From the NCBI GenBank assembly GCA_944989445.1, contig CALYLW010000209.1, forward strand, positions 273,001 through 337,000: DNA of 64,000 nucleotides, read 5' to 3'. The position numbers and the translations under genes were made by a program. Origin of the DNA: Ampullaceana balthica (Eukaryota > Mollusca > Gastropoda > Lymnaeidae). The notes under the pieces are model-generated. The model was not told the DNA's origin. It saw nothing but the letters and a program-made list of their open reading frames with translations, and did no database searches. Positions 12,320 to 22,190 of this stretch are shown piece after piece. Every line of letters starts with the position of its first letter. Position 1 is the stretch's first letter.

Positions 12320-12835
12320 CTTAAAATCCCTTATATTAACCTCCAAATCTTGTCTCTCTGTCTGTCGTCATCTCTTCGTACGTCGGTCGGGCGGAAAAAC
12401 AAAAGTAAAAAATGACCCACTTCCCGTGATGCCATCGAGCTGCAATTTGGTCACCTAACAATGCATCGTATCAAAATTTCAGATCGATCGAACGTACCAT
12501 AATTAAATTAATGCATTTTAAGTTTATCTCTATACAACGTATGTAATTCAATTTCACAGTTTGTTATTGTTTGTTTTTTTCACTTGAAAGTTCAGTTCGC
12601 GCGTTGACGCCACCCGTTGATGTACCGGCATGCTTATGTTTACATTTTACGTGTCACGCTGAGCTCGGTCCAGCGATCGGTGACCAGACCTCTCCAACCT
12701 CCTCCCGGGTTATAAAGCAAAGGGGAGTTAAGACAGATTTAGTCTGTAAATGTTTGTCGCGTTTGAACATAATCAATACTTTTAGTTATGTCTCATATAT
12801 AAGGGATTTATAGTCAAAAACTTTGTTTTTACGGG
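12320..12835 (+). repeat. Interspersed repeat family A, copy 2
   Basis: Begins with AAAATCCCTTATATTAA and ends around ATATAAGGGATTTATAGTC. Homologous to 4155-4616 (opposite strand) and to the next unit, with which it forms a head-to-tail pair at about 520-bp spacing. Confidence 0.75.
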
Positions 12836-12839
12836 TTTG

Positions 12840-13290
12840 TTTTATTTAAAAATCCCTTATATTAGCTTCACCGTCTTGTCGTAATCTCTTGATCAGTCGG
12901 GCGGAAAAACAAAAGTCAAAAATGACCCACTTCCCGTAATGCTATCGAGCTGAAATTTTGCACATAGTCGTGTGTTACCTAACAATGCATTGTGTCGTCA
13001 AACGTTCAGATCGATCGAATGCACCGTAATTAAATTAATGCATATTTAGTTTATCTCTATATAAATCAATGTAGTGTCTGCTATAGTTCACCTCCACATA
13101 CTGGAGTTCAGTCCAGCCATCGATGACCAGCCCCCACCCCCCATGGGGGTTTTACAGTAAGGGCAGATCAGTCAGTTTCAGTCTGTAAATGTTTGTCACG
13201 CGTTGCGTATTATATTGAATATATCAATACTTTTAGTTATGTCTCATATATATAAGGGATTTATAGTCAAAAACTTCGTTTTTACGGTGC
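12840..13290 (+). repeat. Interspersed repeat family A, copy 3
   Basis: Same ends and internal blocks as copy 2 (GGGCGGAAAAACAAAAGTCA, CACTTCCCGTAATGC, GATCGATCGAA). Diverged by substitutions and small indels. Confidence 0.75.
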
Positions 13291-13302
13291 TGTTTAATTA
13301 CA

Positions 13303-13375
13303 ATTCCTTTCCCAGCCATTCACTGAAATTCCAACTCGAACCCAATGTTACTGTAAAACATCAACAAGGGCGTAA
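13303..13375 (+). repeat. About 70-bp block also present at 15189-15265
   Basis: The block CAATTCCTTTCCCAGCCA to GTTACTGTAAAACATCAACAAG is repeated in the second intron of the gene below with about 10% divergence. The origin is unknown; it may be part of a larger decayed repeat. Confidence 0.7.
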
Positions 13376-13651
13376 CTAGAATAAATGCTGCCTTGGGATG
13401 GCCGAGAGATATTTACCCGTAGTGTCCATCTGTAAGATGTATCGCGAGAAGGAAGAACGATTTCGGCGTTCTGTTGATATGTTGAGGATTGATAACAAAA
13501 AGTCGAGTATTTTCCTAATCATTTTACACGTGTGGATTCTCGGAAATAGGATTATTGTATGTTGCAGCTCCAAGATTTTAATATATTGCAAATTCATAAC
13601 ATTATGTAACTACAGTTTTATTTATTATTATTTTTTTACATGATGTTGCAG

Positions 13652-13824
13652 TGCACCAGTGAAAGCCATGGCAGTAGACAAAGGAAACACGGCCAACATC
13701 CATTTGGAAGACTTTGACCTTGTCTTGTTGACAGCCTGCGACATCCACGGGGTCGCTAGAGGGCGCTTCATATTCAAACCTAGTGTCCAGGGGTTTGTTC
13801 GGGATGGTCTGGGAATGACTCAAG
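13652..13824 (+). CDS. Glutamine-synthetase-like (lengsin-like) gene, exon 1 recognised
   Basis: This is the N-terminal beta-grasp part of a glutamine synthetase fold protein. The exon follows a good acceptor (polypyrimidine, ATGTTGCAG at 13651) and ends at AAG|GTGAGT. The frame reads from an in-frame ATG at 13668, which gives residues 1-52 including the family's D-I-x-G-V-x-R signature (D25-R31). The frame is also open upstream of this ATG to the acceptor, so either an upstream exon exists or translation starts at 13668 after a non-coding first exon. I could not find an upstream exon with the matching phase. It joins exon 2 at phase 1. The whole model has eight exons and about 436 residues, close to the lengsin/GSI length (about 440-510). 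Confidence 0.85.
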
Positions 13825-13951
13825 GTGAGTGGGCTGTGATGTCCGCTTGTATCATTGAAGCTGGAGTTAAAATACTTCTGCTGTATCAGAGAATGTCACA
13901 AATTTGCCTGAACGAAGACACTCAATAGTCCATCTTTTCTGATCTTGTAGA

Positions 13952-14386
13952 CCTTAGGGGGCCCTCCTTAATTGTAATAGACGTCACGCGATTTTGGCCG
14001 ATTCCCCCCACCCCCAAATCGTGATACGTCTTCACAAAAAGTTAGATCCCCTCAAATATGACGTCACAAAGCCTTGCGCCCCCCAGCTCCCAACTGGTAC
14101 AAGCCATGTTTCCTATTTGAAAATGAGCGTGTTTCAAATCACTTTATTGTGATTTCAGTATGTAGTTAGTGCAAGGCTGCACTCTACTATCGTAACACGC
14201 GTGAAGCCATTTAAAGACGTTAAATAAATTGTAAATAATCAAATATTTAAGTGGAACTTTTATTTAAAATTGCGCGTTTTGATGTGACGTCACAGTTCTT
14301 AAACACATTATACCCCTCGTCACACATTGTCACAACCCCCTCATCCTCCTTTGGTGTGTGACGTAATTTATGGACAGCCCCTAAGG
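13952..14386. mobile_element. MITE family C, copy 1 (intron 1)
   Basis: The ends CCTTAGGGG... and ...CCCCTAAGG form inverted repeats. Next to them, GTCCATAAATTACGTCAC-type sequence is shared with family D at 17676 and 18247. Internal TGACGTCAC blocks recur in copies at 54189 and 55860. Non-coding. Confidence 0.65.
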
Positions 14387-14727
14387 ATGCATCGTTTGCT
14401 TAGAGATGTCCTTGTTTATTTTAAGGACATGTATTAAAGCTAGACCAAATCTACACAGTATATACTATTTAAAGAGTGTGAATAATAGGACCAAAAGCTA
14501 GGTTAACATTGTAAAGCTATAATTATCAGTAACACAATAATAAGTTATAACAAAATTGTAAATGTCTAAAATCAGATAGACTAAAACATGATTGGTTTAT
14601 CTGCAAAATTTCAAGCTGGTCCGATTCAAATTAAGAACAAGGTATTTAGGAATATATTTTAATGTTAATGTCCTAATCAGCATGGGAAAGTAGTAGGAGG
14701 CATTCAAAAGCTACACGTTCATTTCAG

Positions 14728-14867
14728 CGTCCCTCTTCTCTGGCATCATGTGTGACATACCAATAAACCTGACAGCCTTCGTCAAAGAAGGCTGGAGAAA
14801 TGGTACAATGATACCTTACACTGACACCCTCAGGCCATTCTCATGGCTCGCATACGGTGGAAAAAAG
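14728..14867 (+). CDS. Glutamine-synthetase-like gene, exon 2
   Basis: Bounded by TTCATTTCAG and AAG|GTAAGA, it continues the frame from exon 1 at phase 1 and ends at phase 0. It encodes residues 53-99, including the SGIMCD segment and the PFSWLAYGG segment. These correspond to the part of GSI/lengsin proteins just before the central barrel. No substitution here decides activity. Confidence 0.85.
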
Positions 14868-14902
14868 GTAAGATAACCTTCAACTACTGGAAGCAAAAGG
14901 TT

Positions 14903-15190
14903 CGTTATCTTATCTTACCTTATCTATACAGACGCTCCTTCTATGCAGAAGTTGACTGCGTCCACAGACCATGACGGATGAGCTTTTGGCAAGTGATGCA
15001 GCGTTCACAGGCCACGGCTTTGTGGGTTCCACGCATTACCCAGCTGCCTAACTAGTGTTACGTACCCATTCGGAGCTTGGTGACTCAGAGACGCCCTAGG
15101 CCCCGGGAACAAATCCTTGCCTTCACATGGATTAGACCACCGTGTCCCCCATCGTGTCGCAAGCCCTGACAGCCAGTTCACTTTTATTTT
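14903..15190 (-). repeat. tRNA-derived SINE, family S1, in intron 2
   Basis: The reverse complement shares the body of the SINE at 6343-6560 (GTGAACGCTGCATC, GTCTGTGGACGCA, GGAGCGTCTGTATAGATAAG) and ends in an AAGGTAAGATAAG tail on the - strand. It accounts for the 77-codon - strand open frame here. Confidence 0.7.
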
Positions 15191-15675
15191 ACAATTCCTT
15201 GCCCAGCCACTCACATAAATTCCAACTCGCACCGCCAATGTTACTGTAAAACATAAACAAGGAAGCTATTGATAACACTACATTTCTAAAGCTAACAATT
15301 TAGTTTCCTTTAAATATCTTTAAAATTTCGTCATATAGACTTACTCATCCAAAAATGTTTTACGGTAACACATATTTTAATTTTAAAAATCATTTAGTAA
15401 ACCAAAATATATGTTCAATAACAGATTATATTTATAGTTTGTTGGTTTTTTGAAAGACCAAAATTATTTTGATTAGCAATGAGAATTACAGAATTAACTT
15501 TGAAGATTTTAAAGAGAAACAGATTATAGAAAAATGTTGCATAATATACAAAATAATTTTTTGTACTGCCTTAATTAATATCTAAAACAATCACTTTATA
15601 CTGGATGTTTACGTAATGTACATTAATTATCATATAGGGCAATTATTATGTCCAGAAACATTTTAATAATTTCAG

Positions 15676-15855
15676 GTAGGACATTTGCTCTGTGACCTTT
15701 TGAATTCACAAGGTGAACCAGAGGTAGCTATGCCCCGCACTGTAGCTCTCTCACAGCTAAAGGCATTAAATGACATCGGTTATGACATCTCTGTCTCAGT
15801 GCAGCTTGAATTTGTCATCTTCAAGAAGAACTCTGTCATGCAAGTTCCGCTTCAC
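15676..15855 (+). CDS. Glutamine-synthetase-like gene, exon 3
   Basis: Encodes residues 100-159 between AATAATTTCAG and CAC|GTGAGT, phase 0 at both ends. The segment L-E-F-V-I-F (143-148) aligns with the family's E-P-E-F-F-L-F. The second Glu is kept (E144) but the first is Gln (Q142). Compared with lengsin, about 15 residues are absent after it, so the loop is shorter or a small exon has been missed in the repeat-filled intron. The last three bases of the exon (CAC) and the donor are the founder of the 18-bp array that follows directly. Confidence 0.85.
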
Positions 15856-17036
15856 GTGAGTACTACCTAACACGTGAGTACTACCTAACAAGTGAGTACT
15901 ACCTAACATGTGAGTACTACCTAACACGTGAGTACTACCTAACATGTGAGTACTACCTAACACATGAGTACTACCTAACACGTGAGTACTACCTAACACG
16001 TGAGTACTACCTAACATGTGAGTACTACCTAACACGTGAGTACAACCTAACACGTGAGTACAACCTAACACGTGAGTACTACCTAACATGTGAGTACTAC
16101 GTAACACGTGAGGACTACCTAACATGTGAGTACTACCTAACAAGTGAGTACTACCTTACATGTGAGTACTACCTAACACGTGAGTACTACCTAACATGTG
16201 AGTACTACCTAACACATGAGTACTACCTAACACGTGAGTACTACCTAACACGTGAGTACTACCTAACATGTGAGTACTACGTAACACGTGAGTACTACCT
16301 AACATGTGAGTACTACCTAACACGTGAGTACTACCTAACATGTGAGTACTACCTAACACATGAGTACTACCTAACACGAGAGTACTACCTAACACGTGAG
16401 TACTACCTAACACTTGAGTACTACCTAACACGTGAGTACTACCTAACACGTGAGTACTACCTAACATGTGAGTACTACCTAACATGTGAGTACTACCTAA
16501 CATGTGAGTACTACCTAACATGTGAGTACTACCTAACATGTGAGTACTACCTAACACGTGAGTACTACCTAACACGTGAGTACTACCTAACATGTGAGTA
16601 CTACCTAACACGTGAGTACTACCTATACATGTGAGTACTACCTAACACGTGAGTACTACCTAACATGTGAGTACTACCTAACACGTGAGTACTATCTATA
16701 CACGTGAGTACTACCTAACACGTGAGTACTACCTAACATGTGAGTACTACCTAACACGTGAGTTCTACCTATACATGTGAGTACTACCTAACATGTGAGT
16801 ACTACCTAACACGTGTGTACAAACTAACACGTGAGTACTATCTAACACGTGAGTACTACCTAACACTAACGTACTACCTAACACATGAGTACTACCTAAC
16901 ACGTGAGTACTACCTAACACGTGACTACTATCTAACACGTGAGTACTACCTAACACTAACGTACTACCTAACACTAACGTACTACCTAACACGTGAGTAC
17001 TACCTAACACGTGAATACTACCTAACACTAACACAC
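15853..17036 (+). repeat. 18-bp minisatellite built on the exon-3 splice donor, about 65 copies
   Basis: The unit CACGTGAGTACTACCTAA starts with the last three bases of exon 3, then the intron's GTGAGT donor. Most units are exactly 18 bp and keep GTGAGT. CAC alternates with CAT, giving CACGTG or CATGTG, so most units also carry an E-box (CANNTG). A few units have an extra base (near 16625, 16690 and 16770). In the exon-3 frame each unit reads V-S-T-T-stop, so use of any donor but the first would truncate the protein. Open frames on the - strand (LGSTHV repeats) are by-products of the array. Confidence 0.97.
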
Positions 17037-17144
17037 TGAAATGTTCATTTAGCAGTTTTTATTACCCAAACCAGCCCCCACGACCATGAATTTCATAAAA
17101 TAAAACATAAAGCAAATTAAAAAACCCACAAAAACAATATTAAA

Positions 17145-17600
17145 CTATATAATTTGCAATTGTCACGCACGTCAGTCAGTCGGTCCTGACGCTACTAATT
17201 TTAGAAAGCAGGGAAAACCAATTTACTGCACCAATGCATCAAAAGGTGTGCAAATTAAAGATGCGCTGTAAAAAAATATTATATGCCGTATTGTTTTCGC
17301 TCATATTTTAATTTTGGAAAAGGGATCAATGTAAAAAGAGGATTTGATGATGGTTAATTATAAAATTAAAAAAAAACTAAGTGGGCGCCGTAGGCGTCCT
17401 ACAACTCCAAAGCCCTATTATAAAATACTTTGTGTACATTTCAGAAAGTTTAATATTTCGTATTTATCAAACAAGGAGAAGTTAGTTGGGCTTTTGAAAA
17501 AGGTCGGCGCCGTAGACGCCCTAAAAAATGTGCATTTTTTAAATAAAATAAATAGATTTCAGCTGAAAACTTCCTTCATTTTCGACGGGTGATACGCTAG
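17145..17600 (+). mobile_element. Non-autonomous Helitron-like element in intron 3
   Basis: Homologous to 2701-3115 in the opposite orientation (shared: GACGCTACTAATTTTAGAAA, ATGCATCAAAAGGTGTGCAA, GACGGGTGATACGCTAG). It ends in CTAG followed by T at 17600 after an imperfect hairpin. No coding capacity. Confidence 0.6.
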
Positions 17601-17675
17601 TGTTTATATAAATTATTTGTGTTCTAAAAATTGGAAGTAAATATACCAACATGAATAAAATATTGTTTTTGCTGC

Positions 17676-17936
17676 TTCAACCATTAAGTACGTCACGCTC
17701 CAGAGGGGGGAGGGGGTGTAAGAAAGTGTGACAATTTGTGACAGGAGAGAGGGGGGGTCCGGCCATGTGTGACGTCACGGTGTTTTATATTAAATTTTAA
17801 TTATTTTTTAAATAAAAAACCAAATTTTTGTTCGAAAGTGTGACGTACTTTAGTTTTCCGAGATTTGTTACACTTTGTGATAGGGGGAGTTTAAAATTGT
17901 CAAAAATAGCGTGACGTACTTTATGGATGGCCCCTA
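17676..17936 (-). mobile_element. MITE family D, left arm of an inverted pair
   Basis: Begins with AAGTACGTCACGCTCCAGAG and ends GTGACGTACTTTATGGATGG then CCCCT. Its reverse complement closely matches 18247-18503. With that copy it brackets exon 4. Confidence 0.75.
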
Positions 17937-18067
17937 TCATATATTTTCACTGCAAATTATTCAAAGACATATCAAAAACATAAATGCTAACTTATGTCCC
18001 GCTCATATTGTCTGCAAGAAACAGTCGTAGTTATAATGTTATATATTCTAAAGCTTTTCTAACCCAG

Positions 18068-18169
18068 GAGGACATCTCTCAGCTGATCAACACATTATTG
18101 AGGGAACTCCGCAACAGCAGCATTCCTGTTTTATCTGTTGGAAAGGGAGCTGAGCCAGGTAAACTCCAG
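18068..18169 (+). CDS. Glutamine-synthetase-like gene, exon 4
   Basis: 102 nt, phase 0 on both sides, between TTCTAACCCAG and CAG|GTAATA, encoding residues 160-193. It ends in P-G-K-L-Q (189-193), the counterpart of the family's P-G-Q-F/N-E loop. The conserved Gln is Lys and the metal-ligand Glu is Gln. Skipping this exon would keep the frame and delete 34 residues. An upstream extension of the open frame (17984-18067) lacks a phase-compatible acceptor and is treated as intron. Confidence 0.8.
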
Positions 18170-18246
18170 GTAATAGATATTATGGTTCGTATGTCACTAC
18201 GTCCCTTAAATTACCTTTAGGCATCTCTAAGTTTACAATCTAAGAA

Positions 18247-18503
18247 AGGGGCCGTCCTTAAAGAAGGTCACGCTATTTTGACCATTTTTACCCCCCCTCC
18301 CCCCTGTCACAAATCTTGGACAAAGTGTGTCACACTTTCGAACAAAAATTTCTTTTTTATTAACAAAATAATTAAAATTTAATATAAAACACCGTGACGT
18401 CACACATGGCCAGACCCCCCCCCGCGCCCCTGTCACAAACTGTCACACTTTCTTACACCCCCCCTCTGGAGCGTGACGTACTTAATGGACGACCCCAAAT
18501 ATT
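18247..18503 (+). mobile_element. MITE family D, right arm of an inverted pair
   Basis: Begins GGGGCCGTCCTTAAAGAAGG and ends GAGCGTGACGTACTTAATGG then ACGACCCC. It is the inverted partner of 17676-17936, with long pyrimidine-rich (CCCCCCTCCCCC) interior blocks complementary to the purine-rich blocks of the other arm. Confidence 0.75.
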
Positions 18504-18870
18504 TTTTCTAGCTTGGTCATTTTATCTGCATAATGAGATAAATCACATTAATTTTGGGAAATATATAAAGCACCATTATACAAAAGTAATTAAGTTTCTA
18601 TTATATAGGGTGAATAAGATTGACAAAGAAGTAATCAAATGAAATCTTTAGAAATCTTTATTTCATGTTTCTATGTAGTAAAACGTGCATTACAAATTTA
18701 TTTCCAGTGATTCATTTGAGCCAGTTAGATGAAAATGTTGGATTAAATATATTTATAAGATATGGAGAAACTTGATGCAGTGCATAAAATTTAATTTTTA
18801 AAACTTTTAAAGCCTGGAATCAAACGTTTAAAGCTTAACACGGTTCATTAAGGAATGAAATTAATTTCAG

Positions 18871-19049
18871 ATATCACTGGAACCCTTACATGGAATTGAA
18901 CTGGCTGATTGCCTCCATCGCCTTCGTAACATGTTAAAATCTTTGTGCGCTAATGCTGGATATGAAGTCACATACATGACAAAACCATTGCCCAATATAA
19001 CTAAAAGTAGCAGCACGTATACTTACACGCTTATTGACAAGGAAGGACG
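18871..19049 (+). CDS. Glutamine-synthetase-like gene, exon 5
   Basis: Acceptor TTAATTTCAG, donor ACG|GTAACA; residues 194-253. The start I-S-L-E-P and the helix with G-I-E-L-A-D fit the stretch after the P-G-Q-x-E loop in this family, and Y-x-x-T-Y-M-T-K-P-L (224-233) fits the A/T-F-M-x-K-P strand. The family's G-S-G-M-H-x-H motif is replaced by a Ser/Thr/Tyr run (239-246), so the catalytic His is absent. Confidence 0.85.
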
Positions 19050-19441
19050 GTAACAGTAATATAATAATAATTACAGTTTTTAATAATTTTTATTCCTGCT
19101 ATTAAAAAAAAACAAAAAAAACTTAGAAATTCATTATAGTGTCATACAGCTTAGTTAGGCAATGCAAATATTTATTTACAACATGTATCAGACATTGAAA
19201 TAGTTCCAGAAAAAAGGCCTTTAATGAGATTATTATACTTGTGACTTGTTAAGGATGACATTTTCAATCTCTAAGAGAATGGTGTGTAGGAATTCATTTT
19301 AACACCTGCACTTTTGTTTCTTTCATTTATTATATTGTTGCAGTGAGAAAAAACTGGTGTGTAAATATCTAAATAACAAACAAAACATTTTTTGTAAATT
19401 TGCAAGTAATTTTTTATTCGTATATTTTCTCTTTCAATCAG

Positions 19442-19624
19442 AAATGTATTTGCAAGTTCTAAAAACAAACACGAATTATCAGAAATAGGTCAACAGTGGC
19501 TGGCTGGTTCATTGACACACCAGTCTGCCATGACAGCTCTACTTCGACCTACTTTGAATTGTTACACAGGAGAGTCAAATGAACAAGATCTTACGATCTC
19601 ATGGACTTCGAAGTCATCAAACAG
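19442..19624 (+). CDS. Glutamine-synthetase-like gene, exon 6
   Basis: Acceptor CTTTCAATCAG, donor AACAG|GTTTTT (a weak donor, but phase 2 matches the next exon). It contributes residues 254 to 314. Q-W-L-A-G (271-275) and the L-R-P-T-L-N-C-Y segment (287-294) match the family's F-x-A-G-L and P-x-x-N-S-Y/C-K-R segments. The exon ends within S-N-R (312-314), the conserved Asn-Arg of the N-R-S-A motif. Confidence 0.85.
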
Positions 19625-19913
19625 GTTTTTAAAAGCATATAAACCTTGGGTACAAATCCCAAAATCCAATTTTTTAATGAAGAAAAAATGGAAGTTACTA
19701 AAAAAAAACACACACACAATTTTAAAAATGTCTCTTCTCATTGAGGAGCCCTTTTTATAAAGCAGAAAGAAAAATCTTAGTTTTAAAAAACCCTAAATAT
19801 TGTTATGGAATGAATAAAATTAAAAACGCCACACTTTGAAATGGTAAAAATATAATTATACATAAGACATACTTTTTTAATGGTCATGGTAAATGTTAAA
19901 ATTTCAATTGCAG

Positions 19914-20064
19914 AGCAGCCAGAATAAAACTGGAACTGACGAGTGATGGCCCGTACATTACAGATAACCTTCCCACCCTAGCAGGTAATCCATACATTGT
20001 ACTTGGTGCCATTGTGGCAGCTGGCATCAATGGACTTGCCACTAAACTTTCTCTTCCAGCTGAG
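19914..20064 (+). CDS. Glutamine-synthetase-like gene, exon 7
   Basis: Acceptor TTCAATTGCAG, donor GAG|GTAAAT; residues 315-364. A-G-N-P-Y-I-V-L-G-A-I-V-A-A-G-I-N-G (337-354) is a clear match to the family's A-N-P-Y-L-x-x-A-A-x-x-A-G-L-D-G block. Just before it, the I-E-V-R-x-P-D active-site strand reads I-T-D-N-L-P-T (329-335), losing the Glu and Arg. Confidence 0.88.
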
Positions 20065-20251
20065 GTAAATTCTTTTACAAGATTTCTGCATAAGCATTCA
20101 TGCTGTCCGGGTTTAGATAAATAATGCCTGAAGCAGTCTGTTCACTTTAAGTCAGTGCTGTCATGTTTGATTTTTCAACTTGGAAACTTTTGTGACAAGC
20201 AAATTGCAAATTTTCATTGAACCTAAAAAAGTTTATAAATACATATTTCAG

Positions 20252-20470
20252 TTGAGTGATTCTCAATCAGCTCTAAAAGGTCCCATATCATTACTTGAGT
20301 CTCTATCAGCTTTGGAGAAGGACAGTGTCTTCAATTCAGGCTTTTTTTCTAAATTTGTCGAGCGCTTCATCCTCCTTAAGAAAGAATTTGAAATTGGGCG
20401 GCTAGAAAAGAAGAAAGACTCAGAAGATAGACTTACTTTTGAGAGGTCAATATACTTGAAGTGTCTGTAG
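20252..20470 (+). CDS. Glutamine-synthetase-like gene, terminal exon 8
   Basis: Acceptor ACATATTTCAG at 20251, phase 0; it runs to a stop at 20468-20470. It encodes the C-terminal helices (residues 365-436). L-K-G-P-I-S-L-L-E-S-L-S-A-L-E-K-D fits the family's P-x-x-L-x-x-A-L-x-x-L-x-x-D, followed by a charged helix ending E-R-S-I-Y-L-K-C-L. The length and the end agree with lengsin-type proteins. Confidence 0.85.
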   Translation: MSDSQSALKGPISLLESLSALEKDSVFNSGFFSKFVERFILLKKEFEIGRLEKKKDSEDRLTFERSIYLKCL

Positions 20471-20551
20471 TTTGATAAATTTCTTTTAAATATTATTTTA
20501 TACATTTTTTTAAAGCTAACCGTCTGAAAACATAGATTAAGATAAAATTTT

Positions 20552-20661
20552 AATAAATAGTTTGTTAACAACATTGTCATAAGCAACTTTATACATAGAA
20601 ATAAATGGTGAAGAGGTGAAAGTCAAAGCTTTGGAACAAGGCATTTCAAAGAAATAATAAA
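20552..20661 (+). promoter_or_regulatory. Candidate polyadenylation signals
   Basis: AATAAA hexamers at 20552, about 20599 and about 20657, 80-190 nt after the stop of the preceding gene. Any could serve it. In such AT-rich DNA the hexamer is also frequent by chance. Confidence 0.4.
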
Positions 20662-22190
20662 GACTTGTCAAATTGTGCATCTCTGATTTTATTTGAATAG
20701 ATTTGAGAACTTACACAATTGAAGTCTTAACCTGAAGTTAAATGCATTTTAAATCGATGTTTTCTAATGAATATTTTGAATATGACAAATAATGCTTATT
20801 TAAGATTTCAATTATTGTCCATTGTTTGATGAAATTGGTTAATAAATGAAATGTTAAAAATCAACTTTGTTCTTTTTGTTAAATATATAACTAAAGACAC
20901 TAGTTACTAACATTCCTTCAGAATATAAATTAATGCGGAAATACTATTTTAAAAAAGATATAAGTCTTTTCTATAATGGTTCCCACTATCTGTTACAAAT
21001 ATTTTCAATATTAATTTGTTAGAATTTTGTGAGAGTCAGATAATGATTTATGAATGATAATAACTAAATATGTAATAAAATCAATTGAAAATAACCATGA
21101 GCAACTTTAAGAAAGAAGTTTTGAAATAAATGTTTAAGCCAGTGAAAGATCACAGGTTGGTATGTAGAATAGAACATTCGTATCACGTCAGTAAATAACA
21201 ATCTTAAAGAGTTTTCAGTCATTCAACTTGCCCTTTAACATAACCTCTCACTACCACTCAAACTTTCATTCGTTGTTAATAGAACGAAGCAAACATCATA
21301 GAAATATGATAGGGGAAATAACAAAATGTTTTAGAATTTTAAGAAATTAACTCCCTTTCAAGAACGCCTTAAGTCCTACTATTTCAACTATGATTAACTT
21401 AGATCTATGACAGAAAATATCTAGGTTACTGCTTTGTAAACATACTGATCACTAAAAAGGTAATTATTCCAAATTTCTATTAACAAATCTCCAAAACATT
21501 TTTTAACTAATGTGTAACTGTGGTGACAGAGGGTATAACAAAATGTTATTTATAAGCTGTATGAAATTATAATGGAAGGATAGTGGCACTATGTATATAT
21601 CAACAGTGTGAATCATTTTTTTTCCTCTTCAAATCACATGTACGTAACTGTCACAGGTATCATCAGTTCATATAAATTCACACCTAAAAACTCAATTTAC
21701 CATGAAACAAAATGTCAGACAATGACAGAAAATATTACAAGCAAAACCTACGTTTTTTAATACAAAAGAAAATTTGAAGACCTTTTTGGTATTTTCTTCT
21801 GTTTTTCAAAAAGTATTGAGAATTGAAAATATATTTTTTATACTTAAAATATTTTAGGCAGTGTATTTAAGGTTGGGCCACACTATCAATCATTTGCTCG
21901 CGAGCATTTGATCAAACGCACTATTTTATTGGCGAATGCAGATGTAATAGAAGTAAACATTAATCACGTGACTTGACTTTACAGCTGATCTTAATTTTAA
22001 TGGCTGCCACTTTCTTTGATTCTAGTCTAATTATTATATATCAGCTCTACTAAATCGTAATGAAAACAAGGATAATAAGCTAATATTCACAATGAAAACA
22101 AATCCTCAGCATACCAAATGGTCTTTAAAATCAAATAATATCTACGCGACGTCTTCACTTTAAAGGACAAAATTTGAATCGAACAAATAC
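20662..22190. other. No gene recognised
   Basis: AT-rich sequence with no supported coding, RNA or transposon feature. Confidence 0.5.

Noticed and set aside
13398..13643. 81-codon open frame as an upstream exon of the glutamine-synthetase-like gene
   Set aside because: No donor with the phase needed by the exon at 13652 (the GT at 13557 gives phase 0, phase 2 is required), and no family similarity.
15796..16611. Two - strand open frames with LGSTHV/M repeats
   Set aside because: Complement of the 18-bp intronic array of the + strand gene; the repeat explains them completely.
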